A stretch of 64,000 nt of DNA. It comes from Platycnemis pennipes. Lineage: Eukaryota > Arthropoda > Insecta > Odonata > Platycnemididae. Both the position numbers and the translations under genes were made by a program. The DNA lies in NCBI GenBank assembly GCA_933228895.1, contig OW121851.1, positions 111,931,271 to 111,995,270 of the forward strand. Reading direction: 5' to 3'. Under the pieces are notes generated by a model. That model saw nothing but the letters and a program-made list of their open reading frames with translations, made no database searches and was not told the DNA's origin. Positions 55,229 to 64,000 of this stretch are shown here, piece by piece (the first letter of the stretch is position 1; each line of letters starts with the position of its first letter).

Positions 55229-55858
55229 TCATCATCATCATTGGTCATCAATCCTGAGATTGGTTTGACGCAGCTCTCCACTTAGTGCTTCTATCGGCTA
55301 ATCTCTTCATATTTACGTATTTCTTCTCTTTCACGTCGTTCATAACTTGTTCCTTATATCTCGCAAGGCCTTCCTTTGCCATTCTTCCCGTCCACTTGTC
55401 CCTCGACGATTGTCTTCATCAGGCCATCATGTCTCATGACGTGACCGATTAAGCTGTCTCGTCTACTTCTCAGGGTATTCAGAAGACCTCTCTTTTCTCC
55501 CACTCTTCTTAGGACTTCCTCGTTACTTACTCGGGTGATCCATTTAATCCTCAGCATTCTTCTGTAGCACCACATTTCGAATGCTTCCACCCTTTTCTTT
55601 TCGGCTGCTGTCATTGCCCATGCCTCACTGCCATAGAGAAACACGCTCCAGGTGTACGTTCTGATGAATTGTTTCCTTACTTCTACGCTTGTATTTCCAG
55701 CGATAAGTAGATTCTTCTTTTGATAGAATACCCTCTTTGCCTGGGCTATTCTGCTGCCTATTTCTTTCTTGCTTCGTCCATCGTTGGTCACTGGGCTTCC
55801 AAGGTAACATAACTCTTTCACCTCTTCCAGTTTTTGTTTTCCTAGTTTACCGGTTTTG
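55229..55858 (-). pseudogene. RTE-like LINE C-terminal region, longest copy
   Basis: The minus frame 55821-55354 is open for 155 residues: KELCYLGSPVTNDGRSKKEI, GSRIAQAKRVFYQKKNLLIA, TYTWSVFLYGSEAWAMTAAE, KRVEAFEMWCYRRMLRIKWI, VSNEEVLRRVGEKRGLLNTL and GHVMRHDGLMKTIVEGQVDG. It begins earlier at 55858 (GKLGKQKLEEV). After a frameshift near 55354 it continues to the end CAATCCTGAGATTGG and the ATGATGATGATG tail at 55229. This region is typical of insect RTE-like endonuclease/RT proteins downstream of the RT domain. Confidence 0.85.
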
Positions 55859-57629
55859 GCCTAAAACCCTTACGCATGCAGTCACCCTCGATCCTTTTCA
55901 AATAACTCTTCCATCCTTCCCAGCATCCTATTCGTTCCGTCCCGGGGTTCTTTTCCACAGATTACAAAAAAAACTCCGCGCGATAACCCTCTGCCTTCTC
56001 TCTTACTTGGAATTAACTTCGCCACCTCCTTCCTTCTTTCCTGTGGTATCCAAGGAGGTTAGGAGGGAGCTGAATTTATCCGTAGAGGGTTACTTTTTTA
56101 TATTAAATGCTCGTTAAGCGTCACCTTGCGTCCGAAAGGAGAACTCACCCCTTTCTTCTTTCGCCTTCTTTCCTCGTGAATAACTCCAGCCTCAGTTTTC
56201 CCCTTTTTTTGTTTCTACCCCCTGAGGTTTAGATGATACCATTTCGCCTGTAGAATCGAGTGTTCGCCTCTTCATTTTTAATCCAATTTCCGGAATTTAT
56301 GTATGTATATTTTCTCGGCAGATTTAATCATTTTGTGGGCGCGCTCAACTTAATTTGTTCCTTCATAAAACGCTTAAAGGGTCTACCACCTATCTTGATC
56401 TTTCTCCCTAAATCTTCTGCGTATATTCACCCCTTCTCGTCCTTTATCATTTCCGGATCGCATCCCCCACAACCCCTTCTCCATCTTTTCACCCCTCCCC
56501 CTTCTCCTTCCTGTCCTCCTCCCCCCAGAAATTAAACCTTAAAATACAGTTCCGTTTCTTTCGGGGTTGCGTAATTTATCCGTAGTAATTCAGTTTCCCC
56601 GACCTCTCTCTCCTTTTCATTTCCCCTTGTCCATTTCTGGTGTAATGCATTTTGCGGTCGCTTCTCATCCCCTTGCTCCCTCAGGCAATGCGGGAAACAC
56701 CAGCCCGAAGCACTCACTCACTTTCCCTCTCTCCCTTCCTTTCTCTCCTCCTCACTCTCTCCCTCTCTCCTTTTCTCTCTCCCCTGCCATCCCTCGTGTG
56801 GAGCTCCCCCTGACACGTGATTTGGTGGTGTGCTTCACTCGCTTTTAATTACCTCTCCTGGAGTGGAGTGTCTGTCTGTCCGGGAGGGAATTCAGGCGGT
56901 CCGGAAAGAGAGGTGATTCGTAATCACTAATAAATTGCAGTTTTTCGACTGGTAGAGTATTAATCCTTTAAATTCCTGCCATTTTTAGGTAGACTGTGCT
57001 AAAACTGCACATTTCCATGAAATTGGTATGTGTTATCGGTTTTACATCATTCATAGTAATTAATATCGGGTATAAAAGTATGAAGGATGTATTTATCTCA
57101 ACATAGACGATATATTTCAGGTTTAGGAAGGTGAATATATCATTCGTACTGTCTATAATTTGAAGGAAATATAGTATTACAAATATGTAATCATGAAATG
57201 TAATTCGGCCGATTTATCGGCAGAAAAGTGTTATTCCCTATTTGTAATACTTGTTAAGTGGTAACCCAAACCTTCCATGAAGAACTGTCGTAGCAATTGC
57301 GAATTAAATTTATACTTCGGAATGTCATGGATCGCCCGTATGCTATCGAAATTGTCGAAAGAGAATTAACTCTTACTATTGCTAAAGGAAGTTTTCTTGT
57401 ACGACGACTACTTACACGAATACGACGACTTACTTAAAGATTTAAAATACTAGCCCGTGCATGTACTTCCTACAGTCAACTTACTGGGTCAGCTAAATTA
57501 TTTCTCTCTACTGAGTAATGTAGTCATTATTGATTGCCATGGTATTTTGAAGTACGTTTATTAATTTACATTTCTTAAAGCTTGCTTAATTTTGTGATGC
57601 CAAAACATGAACATGTTAATATAATCACT
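55859..57629. other. Pyrimidine-rich then AT-rich; no gene
   Basis: 56380-56850 is a long C/T-rich stretch (for example 56720-56790) giving low-complexity Ser/Pro/Leu ORFs. Nothing else recognised. Confidence 0.5.
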
Positions 57630-57780
57630 ACAGAATACTCTTTCTTCTACATGAAAAACTCATTGACAATATCTATTCTATTTTCCCCCGGTATATTTTG
57701 TGTAATATATCAATCCCTCTTTGTGCGCGGAAAAAATGAATTTTTACTTACAATCCCTTTAATCTTATCTTCATGATCTT
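57630..57780 (-). mobile_element. Degenerate CR1/L2-like LINE fragment
   Basis: CTACAGAATACTCTTTC and CTCTTTGTGCGCGGAAAAAATG, then CTTTAATCTTATCTTCATG parallel CTACAGAATACTCTAAA, CTCTTATAGTACGGGGGAAAAATG and CTCTAATCTTATTTATCTGG of subfamily A. Similarity is partial. Confidence 0.4.
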
Positions 57781-58551
57781 ACCTGCCCACGCATGCGCTG
57801 TGTGTTAGAAGCTCTCGTAAACAAAGACAACAATATGCATTACTCATTCTAACAAACTCCCAAGTACCTTAGATTTAGTGTACTATATGCCCTTATCTAC
57901 CAAAAAAATATTATTTCAGACCTCTCCGTCCTTCTATTTGTAACTTTGACGACTTACTTACAGATTTAAATGGCTTCGGCATACATTAAGCGAAGTCTGC
58001 CTCTTTCCTCCTCTCTCCCTAAGTCCTGTGTCCAGCCACATTTTCAGCTGGATCAACTGTGTGAGCGTTTTCTGTTGTGAGCAATGTGCACTCGTTAGTT
58101 TTAGTGAGACACACGCTTCTTTCCGTAAGGCGGAAGGGGATTCCTTCCTCCGTGCTGAAATATAAATTGACCGTCTGACCTTTCGGGCGCCGGAATCTTT
58201 AACCTCTCTCGAAGCCACCATTCCCTCCCCCTTACCAGAATGGTCTGAAGTGGACATTTGGGCTGACCTTTCCGCGCGTTTCGAAGGGAGCCGAAAAAAA
58301 ACTATGTCCACGCCCAGAAGGGTGGTTGCCTCGCGACCTCCCGATGTTAATCTTTGATGAATACGGCCGCGGAGGATATCTCGTCTCTAGAGAGGCTCTT
58401 GCCCCCTCCCCTTAACCCTTCCTGCCCCCCCCCCTCCTCCCCGCCCCAAGCAGTTAACGTATTCCATCTGCACACTCTTAGGCCTGCAACCGAAACCCTG
58501 TTCATTCAGGAATGTTCGTACTTGTATTTTCCGCGTCGCATACCTAGCAGT
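57781..58551. other. No gene seen
   Basis: A 117-residue minus ORF (58311-57958) and a C-rich run near 58425 are present; no domain. Confidence 0.45.
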
Positions 58552-59177
58552 TTTGGAGGAGAAATAATTCGAAGGAGCGATCCTATAAAATTAATGACAC
58601 GGTTATCGAAAGCGTTGAAACCATAAGGTATTTAGGTGTGACAATCACTGAAGATTTCTCGTGGCGAAGAGACATCCGGGAAATATGAGGCCGAGCGAAG
58701 AGAAAGCTAGGATTTATGAAAAGAGTACTTGGGAAATGTGATGAGAAGACAAAAGAGCCATGTTACTTTTCGCTAGTTAGTCCCCACATTGAGATGCAGC
58801 CAGTGTATGGGATCCGAATGAATTAGGTTTGATCAGAGAATTAGACAGTGTGCAGCGTAGAGCAGCTAGGTTCGTTAAAGGGTGTTACGATAGGTTGAGT
58901 AGTGTTTCAGAATTAATAGAAGAATTAGGGTGGGTTTCATTATCAAAGCGTAGGTTAATGTACAGATTAAATCAATTACAGAAATTTCAATCGGATAGCT
59001 TTACTGAATATGTTTGACACATATTAAAAACACCAGCGTATTATGCTAGATTCGACCAGACAAATAAGATTAGAGAGATAGATTGTCATACTGATAGATT
59101 CAAAATGGCATTTTTCCCCCGTACTACAAGAGAACAGAATAGGCAGCATAGCAAAGGGATAGGTAGGGGAAATATTT
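58552..59177 (+). mobile_element. CR1/L2-like LINE, subfamily A, longer copy
   Basis: Reads FWRRNNSKERSYKINDTVIE, TIRYLGVTITEDFSWRRDIR, then stops and small indels, VQRRAARFVKGCYDRLSSVS, LIEELGWVSLSKRRLMYRL, a stop, HILKTPAYYARFDQ and FFPRTTREQNRQHSKGIGRG. Its 5' end is within a few bases of the truncation point of the 31-kb copy. It lacks the 3' end, because the next copy interrupts it. Confidence 0.88.
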
Positions 59178-59188
59178 CAATCTCTTGG

Positions 59189-59575
59189 AAAAATTTCAAT
59201 CGGATAGCTTTACTGAAGATGTTAGGCACATATTAAAAACACCAGCGTATTATGATAGATTCGACCAGATAAATAAGATTAGGGAGATAGATTGTCGTAG
59301 GTACTGATAGATTCAAAATGGCATTTTTCCCCCGTACTACAAGAGAACAGAATAGGCAGCATAGCAAAGGGATAGGTAGGGGAAATATTTTAGAGTAGTC
59401 TGTAGTGCATGATGCATGTATTAATCCCTTAAATACTATAGATACTAACAATCTAGTTGCATGAGACCCTATAGTTGCTTGTTTGCATGTCGGTAGTGCA
59501 TGCTTGGTGATCTTCACCCTCTGCCATACACCCTCGCGGTGGTTTTCTGGGTATCGTGTAGATGTAGATGTAAAT
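59189..59575 (+). mobile_element. Subfamily A copy in tandem with the previous one
   Basis: Begins again at AAATTTCAATCGGATAGC, repeats the HILKTPAYY..FFPRTTREQNRQH region and goes on through TTAAATACTATAGATACTAAC and CTGCCATACACCCTCGCGG to a GTAGATGTAGATGTAAATG tail. The overlap with the previous copy is about 180 bp; the two differ at several sites (GAATATGTTTGAC vs GAAGATGTTAGGC). Confidence 0.85.
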
Positions 59576-59629
59576 GTATCTCTCGAATGGTGCCAAAACC
59601 TGGTCATTTAAGGATAGATGGTGAAAGTG

Positions 59630-59870
59630 TATGGGATTCGTACGCAAAGCACTGGCTTCTTATCCCGAGAGAATATGTTCGAGCTCCGTGTATGGCAGAG
59701 TTTTCATTTCAAACCGGTCCCAACATGAGTGCCGCGTGAAGGGCACTCCAGGTTCAGTGCCTACTTCGTCGAACGGGAACGTCCACTGTAAAACCGTGGA
59801 CCCCTTTGGCTCCTTTCGTTAAGAGTGCGGCAAATACGACTCCGTCATTCCCGTAAACCTTCCTCAAGTT
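59630..59870 (+). mobile_element. SINE-D copy 4
   Basis: AAGCACTGGCTTCTTATCC, GTTCGAGCTCCGTGTATGGC, GTTTTCATTTCAAACCGGTC, then CACTGTAAAACCGTGGACCC, CTTTGGCTCCTTTCGTTAAGAG. Old, with a partly degraded B box. Confidence 0.65.
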
Positions 59871-60001
59871 TCCAATCTAAATCCTACCTCCACATACCCA
59901 TCTACTTGTTCTCTGAGCCACATGTGAGTTTAGGTATACCTCAGGCCTCCACTAACAGCAAAACCACTACAAGAGTAGGAAAGTAGGCTGATTTTGAGGT
60001 T

Positions 60002-60056
60002 TAAATCTACATAATACTCTGCAAGCCACCATAAAGGTGTGTGGCAGGTGTAGGTG
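60002..60056 (-). mobile_element. CR1/L2-like LINE 3' end, subfamily B
   Basis: TAAATCTACATAATACTCTGC, AAGCCACCATAAAGGTGTG, TGGCAGGTG. Only about 55 bp remain. Confidence 0.75.
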
Positions 60057-60807
60057 TGGGGAAGGATGGAGTAGACAGTCTGTTAAAAAGAATAGGTAAA
60101 GGAGAAATACTGGAAATAGAATTCTATGGTAGAGCTACGTAATACTGCAAACAATTTTGAGTAAACTAGAAAATAAAAACCAAACGATACCCTAGTCCTA
60201 ATCTTCTAATGCATTGAAAACCAGTTCGTGTTTAGCTTTCATTTTCCGGATAGGTGTGTGAAAGTTGGCTGTGATAAAGTCTAGCTTCTGAGATGTAGGT
60301 GTGTAGAACAATGGAGGATGAGTCATAAACGGATAGGACAACCGTTGTAAAACCCCCTTCTTCTCTCGTACTAAAACGATCTAAAAAAAAACTTCGTCAT
60401 CTATTTATACAGTTCCATAGTATCCTGTAATCCACTGCAATAGTGAACTGAATATCGTGCCTTTACTCCAGGAAAACACATCCGTCATTCAGATTATTAT
60501 ATTGTTTGTTGGTACATAACATGTTTTACTGTCAAATGAAGGGAATTCACATTATGAAACAAAGCAGATTAACATTCAGTAAACATACTAATATCAAAAC
60601 ATCACCTTGTTAGTCCTAGTTGTCAAACGATTTTAAGAACTGTGAACTAGCCGTGAGTATCCCTATTGGAGATACATACACAATGATATGCATTTTAAAT
60701 CGAATTACAATTAAAATTTTAAATTAAATTTTGCTATAGTTTATAAGAGTGTTTTTTCCGTGCGCTTTCGTATCACCATGGTTGATAGGGGCTCTTTACT
60801 TTTATAT

Positions 60808-60880
60808 TTAATGGTTACCCTGATAGCCATCTCAAGGGTGTGTAGCAAGGGTTGAGCTATCGTAAAACATAAGTTTGCAT
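60808..60880 (-). mobile_element. Degenerate LINE 3' end
   Basis: ATGGTTACCCTGATAGCCATC, CAAGGGTGTGTAGCAAGGG, TTGAGCTATCGTAAAACATAAG: an old copy of the subfamily C type. Confidence 0.5.
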
Positions 60881-62454
60881 TAAAGTTTGCTTTCTCTATG
60901 AATATCATATGGACACACACTACAAATCCTACTTTTCGTGCAGCATGCAAAGAAGTATTTGAGAAATACCAGAAACATGCATTATACATATTAGTTTTTC
61001 ATGAGAACATGCTTAAATATTAAAACAAAAATGACAATCTTAATTTTATCTCTGTTTGTTTCATCAACCATTATTAATATAGGGTGTGCAATTTCATTTT
61101 CATGCTAAGATATATTTATTTCACGAAGGCATCATTGTGTAGGTACGTATTAATGTTGTTGTCGCGAATTGATTGAGTTTTTTTTATATTTGAGCAGTTT
61201 TAATGTCCTAGTGATTCCGAACAAAGCTTTTACATCATCCTCCCGCATGAATGAATTCCTCTATTCATCCTCGTCCTTGGCGAAGACTTTCGCTCGATTA
61301 ATCTTTGGTGAATGCGCTTCCGTAATTAAACCACCCGAGAGTGACGTATCACATCAAGTGGATTTTGGATGGAGTAATTAAAGCCCTTGGATATTGCACT
61401 TTGATGGTTTTCCCCCTGGCCTATTCAATCTCCTCCCGAATCATCTCCATGAACGGTGATATTGCGGTGCTGTAGATTCCTGAGCGGAGATCTGCTTGCT
61501 GTTCGAAATCGGCGAAGCGTAAAATACGACCGATCCTCATTCCGTGAATATCGTCGACGGAGCGTTTAAGACCCTGATTTCCAAATTCCTAGAATATTTC
61601 GCATTCACCCTTCCATTGTTTTACAGACACCCTTCTTTTCCCATTGGCGTCCACCCGTTAATTTTTTCTCCACTCGTTCTTCTTTAGGCTGCGTGAAATT
61701 ATATGCTTAACTTCTTCGTTCCTGAAAAATACTTAGCTCCTGTAAATGATATGGCTGATGAAATGTTCTCGCCTCTTTTGAGCGCAAGTGGGACTACTGT
61801 AATTATATTTTGGACAAGTTTTATGTTTATTATTTTTGTTGAATTATTTATAGTCCACGCATGTGTACAGTTTTTATTTGAGAGACAAAGAAAAAATTTG
61901 ATGATCGCATGAATAATAATGAAGTAGGTACCGCATTGTTAGAAGTATCAAAGTTCTGTACTTGAATAGAAAAAAATGCAATATGGGCATGAGGTAAATA
62001 AATGAAATATAGTTCACTTTATTTGTGGCCGCCATATTAATTTCTGAAGAAAGAATGCTAAAAGAGAGATTCTAGTGTTTTAAATTGGCGCTGTCAAGGC
62101 GGAAAATTCAAAATCAGGTTCCTTTGACAGATGGGTACATCAGTACAATATTTTACAGGAAAAAGCTACCTTCCTAGGGACGTATAACTGGTTGTCTTCA
62201 TATATGGACAAGGGTACCGAGTGGGTTGCGGGTAGCCAATCGTAGAAGGCATCGTGAAGTTTAACATAATAGAAATTGTAGTTAAGTTTTGAAAGGATTC
62301 ACATGGTATTAGAAAGTAGTTTAAAATTCAGACTGCTTCTTCGAATTAAATTTAAGACTGAGCTGTTGTCAGGGGGGACTGCCATGGGGATAGATTTAAA
62401 TGTTTTCCTTCCCGCGAATGATAATACAATTTTATAGTTGGCATTGTATTTATA
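60881..62454. other. No gene recognised
   Basis: Short ORFs at 61169 and 61703 (about 70 residues). The second, with a hydrophobic stretch (VIIFWTSFMFIIFVELFIV), is AT-driven and unsupported. Confidence 0.45.
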
Positions 62455-62580
62455 TCTCATATACATACTACCCTGCAAACCACCATAAATACGTGTGGCA
62501 GGGGATGAATTCTCACCAGACATGCATTAAATATCATGATTAAAAAGTTAGGTACCTAACTATATTCTAGTCGAAACATA
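62455..62580 (-). mobile_element. CR1/L2-like LINE 3' end, subfamily B
   Basis: CTCATATACATACTACCCTG, CAAACCACCATAAATACGTG, TGGCAGGGGATGAATTCTC, CAGACATGCATTAAATATCATG. Tail degraded. Confidence 0.75.
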
Positions 62581-62883
62581 ACAATAAAAAAACGATCTAA
62601 AAAACTTCGTAACCGAATGTGTAGGTGAAACGTAAATAAATAACGTAAATTATGACTGAAAAGCGGTTTAATTTTTTCACCGCATCTGATTGCACCCATA
62701 TACCTATATTTAGTTAAAAAATGCCGAAGATGATTCAAGCGAATGTATAACTGTTTATTAGTAATTACATACCTTTCTTATTGCTTTACCGCATTTACCA
62801 AATGCATCCTTACTAACGTAAGGCTTTCTTAATCTTAATAATAACGTATCTGTTAGTTGCATATTTTTAGTTCATTATTGGTA

Positions 62884-62930
62884 AGCATTCACCCTCTGCC
62901 ATACACCCTCGATGTGGCTATGGTTATCTA
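62884..62930 (+). mobile_element. Degenerate LINE 3' end
   Basis: AAGCATTCACCCTCTGCCATAC, ACCCTCGATGTGGC, then the hairpin at 62941. Confidence 0.55.
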
Positions 62931-62940
62931 AACCTAGCTA

Positions 62941-62984
62941 GCTAAACCTATATCTACTGGTTGCTCAGTAGATAGAGGTTTAGC
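62941..62984. repeat. 18-bp hairpin, 8-nt loop
   Basis: GCTAAACCTATATCTACT, loop GGTTGCTC, AGTAGATAGAGGTTTAGC; one mismatch. It stands where the GTAGAT tail of the preceding LINE end would be expected, and the arms contain the tail-like AGTAGATA. Confidence 0.9.
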
Positions 62985-63311
62985 CAATGCGCATGTTAAT
63001 GAGAAAAATGTAAATCATGACATCAATGTGCTTTTATCATTCAAATTTTCCCCGTATATCTTACGCACAGTTAGGCCGAGGCTTTCTGATTTATTCGCAG
63101 CTCATATTGTATTCCATATTTTCCTCCCAAAATTTGGTAACCTTGAAGCTTTAATTTATGTAAATGTCGCCCCGATCCCTGCTTTAATGCTTCCCTAAAA
63201 CCTCCCGACTGTGTATGGAGTGAGATGAAAGCACTAATTGGAAGGGATTCTGGGAAGATCTGAGCGTAATTAATGCATTAGCGTGAATCTTGGGGGATGA
63301 CCGCAATGTCG
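62985..63311. other. No gene seen
   Basis: AT-rich, nothing recognised. Confidence 0.5.
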
Positions 63312-63430
63312 AGGTGGGCGGTGGCATGCTTGCCTGACTCGTAATCTAAGGATCGTAATTTCGAACCCCTTTCCAATGAGCAGACTCTGTGTTTCCGACG
63401 GGATTACCAACCATAGCCACCCACTTTGGT
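63312..63430 (+). mobile_element. Possible tRNA-derived SINE
   Basis: GGCGGTGGCATGCTTGCCTG, ACTCGTAATCTAAGGATCG, AATTTCGAACCCC: an anticodon-arm-like and B-box-like order as in tRNA-derived SINE heads. No second copy in the window. Confidence 0.35.
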
Positions 63431-64000
63431 GCTCATCAATTTTTTCTTGTTATTGACACTGGGAGAAATAGGGATAATAGATGTATGTTCATCCATCACA
63501 TTTCTTTTTCTCCTGTAAAGGAATCCATTATTCTATTTTTTTAATGAATTTGTATCCGGCGTAACAAAATATTTAGCGTCATAATCAGCCGTAGTTGTAG
63601 TTTTCATCCCTGTAGGAGTATGAGTAATCACTGGGACTCTTGAGGATCTCCTCTGCCCTTCCTCCATTCTCTGTAAAGTTCCTACCCATATCTAATTACC
63701 CAAATATTCAAAACAGCAAAATTACCCAAGCTACATCACTGCAACGAAAACCTAAAAGTATAATTATTTTTTATAGATTTATGATTTCATTTCGACCTGC
63801 AAAATAATCATCAAATCTCCCAGCTATCTTGAATAGTATTCAGTATTGCCCCTAATAGTACGCAGATAACTAACTTTTAAATGTATAAGTCCTCCTATCT
63901 GAATATCTCTTTACGATCCGTCCTACCATATTGCCATGGTGTTATAATAGGTTTAAACATTTTCAGAAAAGCAATTACCGCTAAATTTGTGCATTATTTT
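63431..64000. other. No gene seen
   Basis: AT-rich. CCCTAATAGTACGCAG at about 63850 recalls a word inside subfamily B LINEs but the surroundings do not match. Confidence 0.4.

Noticed and set aside
61703..61912. 69-residue ORF with a hydrophobic segment as a membrane protein
   Set aside because: AT-rich DNA readily gives Phe/Ile/Leu runs; no start context or homologue recognised.
1770..63000. Regularly spaced GTGTGTGGCAGGGGG words as a CRISPR-like array
   Set aside because: Spacing is irregular over kilobases, the words are LINE 3' ends on both strands, and the genome is eukaryotic.

Overview
The window is eukaryotic nuclear DNA, most likely from an arthropod with a large, repeat-rich genome, perhaps an insect or tick; the species cannot be read from the sequence. 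The signs are decayed non-LTR retrotransposons on both strands, tRNA-derived SINEs, a 5S-rRNA-derived SINE, hAT-like and fold-back elements, and no long intact open reading frame except one LINE reverse transcriptase broken by a frameshift. I found no convincing host gene. The only exon-like segment is at 27117-27211 and is weak.

The dominant component is a CR1/L2-like LINE group whose 3' end reads roughly CCCTGCCACACACCCT..GTGGCTTGCAGGGTAT and ends in a GTAGAT hexanucleotide tail. Nearly 30 pieces are present, in at least three subfamilies. A is youngest (5.0, 28.0, 30.9, 50.0, 52.4, 58.6 kb). B lies at 1.8, 3.7, 12.5, 14.6, 32.1, 34.9, 49.6 and 62.5 kb. C is old (0.8, 1.0, 20.3, 23.3, 37.6 kb). 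Most are 5'-truncated; the 37.6-38.9 kb copy reaches back into a decayed reverse-transcriptase palm domain. A second LINE group, RTE-like with a GAT-type tail, has fragments at 16.9, 19.3, 33.5, 46.2, 54.0 and 55.2 kb. A third, an L2/Crack-like LINE with a CATT tail, occupies 23.8-25.8 kb. A fourth with an AAAT tail gives pieces at 33.0 and 34.3 kb.

SINEs fall into several families: SINE-B (13.5 and 20.6 kb, the latter with a perfect 11-bp target duplication), SINE-D (31.7, 43.5, 50.2, 59.6 kb), SINE-E (4.7 and 43.0 kb), and a 5S-rRNA-headed SINE (27.6-27.85 kb). A tandem repeat of 161 bp lies at 39.3 kb, an inverted-repeat DNA element at 22.4-22.8 kb, and a pair of inverted GC-rich sequences at 35.5 and 40.3 kb.

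The most interesting content is a pair of small fold-back retroelements, H1 (7291-7670) and H2 (43805-44111). Each is flanked by a perfect target-site duplication (9 and 14 bp), has inverted terminal arms, and carries a related extension of about 45 bp beyond the right arm only. Their arms contain hammerhead-ribozyme-like motifs. H1 has two, with a compensatory base-pair change in stem II between its arms; H2 has one with a damaged core. This layout recalls the terminal repeats of Penelope-like elements, but no Penelope protein is present. A second theme is the number of perfect or near-perfect short hairpins at or inside LINE copies, and long direct duplications (73 and 59 bp) bordering two LINE insertions.
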